A stretch of 64,000 nucleotides of DNA, from positions 21,398,756 through 21,462,755 of the forward strand of contig CM042544.1 in assembly GCA_023630585.1 (NCBI GenBank), given 5' to 3'. Under the pieces are notes generated by a model. It saw only the letters and a list, made by a program, of their open reading frames with translations, did not search any database and was not told the origin of the DNA. The translations under genes were made by a program, and so were the position numbers. Position 1 is the stretch's first letter; every line of letters starts with the position of its first letter. Below, in pieces: positions 49,471-64,000 of this stretch. This DNA comes from Cranoglanis bouderius. Taxonomy: Eukaryota; Chordata; Actinopteri; Siluriformes; Cranoglanididae.

Positions 49471-49867
49471 TGGTAAACTGGTAATACCAAGACACAGCAA
49501 CAAACTCTCTTCACTTTGCAAACCGACTCGGCTCTATTGCTTCGCTAATAAAGTCTTTTTTTTTTTTGTCATCGAAAACCCCGAGACTCAGAAGTTTTTA
49601 TTTTTGCTAAAGAGATTCCACGACAATATCTGCTTCAGTGTTAGGGGGCTCTTTTCTGAGTTTGCCATGAGGCTGAGTGCTGTAATATGTGCAAGGAAGG
49701 TGGAAACTGCAATGCCTCACATTTGAAGTCAAATCTCAAAAAGTATGCATTATGAAGCAATGGGAACATCAAAATGGGCACCCACCAATCCACCAGTGTG
49801 ATCCAGTCCTGTTACCTCTGATAACTCACAAGCACTGTTTATGAAACCCTAAATGCAAGAATAGCTA

Positions 49868-50260
49868 AAACTGAAAAGCTGAAGAGATGGTTGTTGACTT
49901 CAGGAAGCAGAAGGCAGATTATTCCCCCAGCTGCATCAGAGATGTGTAGTGTAGCATAAGAAAGTTTAAATTTCGTTCACAATAACTGAGGACCTCAAAT
50001 TGACACTTTTCTAGTCAGAAAGGCTCACCAGCACCTTTTCTTCCTTAGAAGACCGAGGAAGGCAGAGCTGTCATGGACGTCTACAGGTGTTTTGTGGAGT
50101 CCATCCTCACAGTAGGTGAGGAGGACTCAGAGGATCATCAGCACATAACTTCCCACAATGAAGGTCATTTACCACACATGCTGTCTCAGTAATGCAGCAC
50201 GGCTCTTAAAAGACCCCAGTTACCCAACACATCTACTGTTTTCCAATCAGGAAGATGTGT
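49868..50260 (+). pseudogene. Non-LTR retrotransposon reverse transcriptase, C-terminal relic
   Basis: Reads EMVVDFRKQKADYSPS, then after stops SSQKGSPAPFLP and KTEEGRAVMDVYRCFVESIL, then LKRPQLPNTSTVFQSGR. This order (VVDFRK, a KKAQQRL-like helix, FY-IESIL, LPSGRR-like) is that of the thumb and tail of fish LINE reverse transcriptases. Multiple stops; inactive. Confidence 0.65.
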
Positions 50261-50879
50261 AAACAACAAGGAAATAGAAATACAGTGCATGGTCAAGTGT
50301 GTATGTGTAAAATTATGACATATACAATATCCAACCTGCATTGTATTGCAGGGCATGTACTGGTCCTGACAAGGATCACGTTGCAGTGTTCTATAGGCAC
50401 TGAAACTTTCCATCCATTCAGGACAACAGATCTGCTTGAAGAGGAAGCAAGGTGTTCCAACCACCACAAATAACAGTGAGTCAATTATCCAGTGGTGAAG
50501 AGGTCCACCTGTGCCTTGCCAAACCTCTCTCTGAGCTAGGACATCACTTCGCAACAGGCCTTTCATTTCATCCAAGCGGGAGTCACATCTGATTCTACAT
50601 GTTTAATCTTGGTCTCCAATCAACTATCAAGTGTACCTCCTAACTGGCTAGAACGAAAGCCTGCAGCCACAATGGCCCTTTACAGTAAGATGGAACACCG
50701 CTATTCTATGTAAATGACCATAACATTAATTAATCCCGTTATTTCTATCATAAAGCCAAAACTGAAACCAGAAATAATATCCATTTTGTAGTGAATAGCA
50801 TAGTCCAGATGAAAATGCTAGGCTGAATTTAATACCCCGTCTACTTCTTTCCAGTCTCTGCTACCTTACCATTGCATTT
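50261..50879. other. Intergenic upstream of ptbp2, nothing recognised
   Basis: No specific element recognised before the promoter. Confidence 0.45.
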
Positions 50880-51019
50880 CAACATTTTGAACAATCTCCT
50901 CGACTCGTGGATTTCCGGGTTTTTCCGGAAACTATTTCCGCCTCCATTTTGTTGCCTTGTATGCAGCTAGAAGAATTGTTGCTGCTGTTGTTTGGAGTGC
51001 GGAGAGAGATTTTTCAGCG
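50880..51019 (+). promoter_or_regulatory. ptbp2 core promoter and 5' UTR (predicted)
   Basis: The 140 bases before the ATG are locally GC- and CpG-richer than the flanks. They lack a TATA box and contain repeated GGAA/TTCC ETS-like cores (ccggaaac, atttccgcc) followed by a YY1-like ctccattttg, the usual composition of a housekeeping-type promoter. The exact transcription start is not determinable. The 5' UTR probably runs from near the CCATTTT motif to 51019. Confidence 0.55.
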
Positions 51020-63422
<12,403 letters not shown>

Positions 63423-64000
63423 GTAAGATCCCAGGTATCTCCTCTTTTTTTCTTCTCTTCCTGAGTCTTGGTGGGCTAGACACAAGTGGTAAAGCTGGGT
63501 TTGGAGGTTTATGGATTCTCAGAAATGAATTACTCAGCATTACGGTCCAGAGTTTTCACATTTAGGTGCCACTAAATATGGTGCATTTTCCACTAACCTT
63601 TTCCACTATTCATAAAAGAATATGAATAGAAGTAGTTAGCTTCTAAAGTGAGTCATCATTGAATAACATGTAGAAATAAAGACAGATTTTTTAAAATGCA
63701 CAGTCAATGGGCACATATCAAAAAGGTTGCGTGTAGTTGGGTTTGCACTGCGTTTCAGTTGCCAGTGTTTTTATTTAGTAGAAGTTGACTTGAATCAAAA
63801 CTATGCATTTTTTTCAGGATTGATGGCAATGAGAAGAACATTTACATAAATCATTTGTTTACTCCAGGGGTCCTCCATGTTATCTGCAAAGGGCCAACAT
63901 TGCTGACCTAACAGGAGGCACACCTGATCTAGTCTTCATATGACCAAAGTTTGTCTCATATTTGGCTGGAGCGAAGACATGCAGCCATGCTGGCCCTTTG
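63423..64000 (+). other. ptbp2 intron 8, left part
   Basis: Follows the exon 8 donor. Ordinary AT-rich intronic sequence with no further exon recognised before the window ends. The next coding exon expected in PTBP2 is the rest of the linker before RRM3. Confidence 0.7.

Overview
This is nuclear DNA from a vertebrate, almost certainly a teleost fish. It is AT-rich, has very long (GT/CA)n tracts, and carries many decayed Tc1/mariner elements, hAT elements, tRNA-derived SINEs, non-LTR retrotransposon relics and solo LTRs. It contains one clear host gene, with short exons, GT-AG introns and protein sequence typical of vertebrate PTBP2. The dense Tc1 content and the SINE types fit an otophysan such as a catfish, but that is inference; the species cannot be read from the sequence.

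Layout. From 1 to about 50,880 I find no host protein-coding gene, only intergenic DNA packed with mobile-element remains. The main blocks are: a nested cluster at 1,100-4,625 (a LINE relic split by a terminal-inverted-repeat element that contains two Tc1 copies); two solo LTRs of one family at 7,021-7,733 and 12,827-13,549, the second inside a Tc1 transposase; Gypsy integrase fragments at 8,304-8,705; three copies of one Tc1-derived non-autonomous family (5,626, 14,427, 18,191); a tRNA-SINE split by a hAT element at 32,258-33,892; two long solo-LTR-like elements in opposite orientation (36,408-38,184 on + and about 43,003-44,508 on -); and a duplicated block at 47,362 and 49,138. Several intervals (for example 16-18 kb, 22.7-25.5 kb, 28.4 kb and 41.6-42.4 kb) are low in repeats and could hold regulatory DNA.

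From about 50,880 to the right edge lies the 5' half of a ptbp2-type gene on the + strand. It has a TATA-less promoter, eight coding exons (51,020-63,422; 285 complete codons, starting MDGISDVAVGVK), RRM1 and RRM2, and it runs off the window before RRM3 and RRM4. The product is a nuclear pyrimidine-tract RNA-binding splicing regulator. Intron 2 (8.9 kb) is the sink for transposons: two Tc1-type elements, a hAT element, a fold-back hairpin, a 116-bp GT tract and an unidentified coding-like remnant.

Most notable observations: the multi-layer nested insertions, which can be read to the base from target-site duplications; the apparent absence in this ptbp2 of the segment that forms the extra C-terminal helix of RRM1 in PTBP1; tandem 3' splice sites before exon 7 where use of the upstream one inserts an in-frame stop; and a hairpin in the solo LTRs whose stem is preserved although its sequence differs. 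I found no CRISPR array, rRNA gene or functional tRNA gene.
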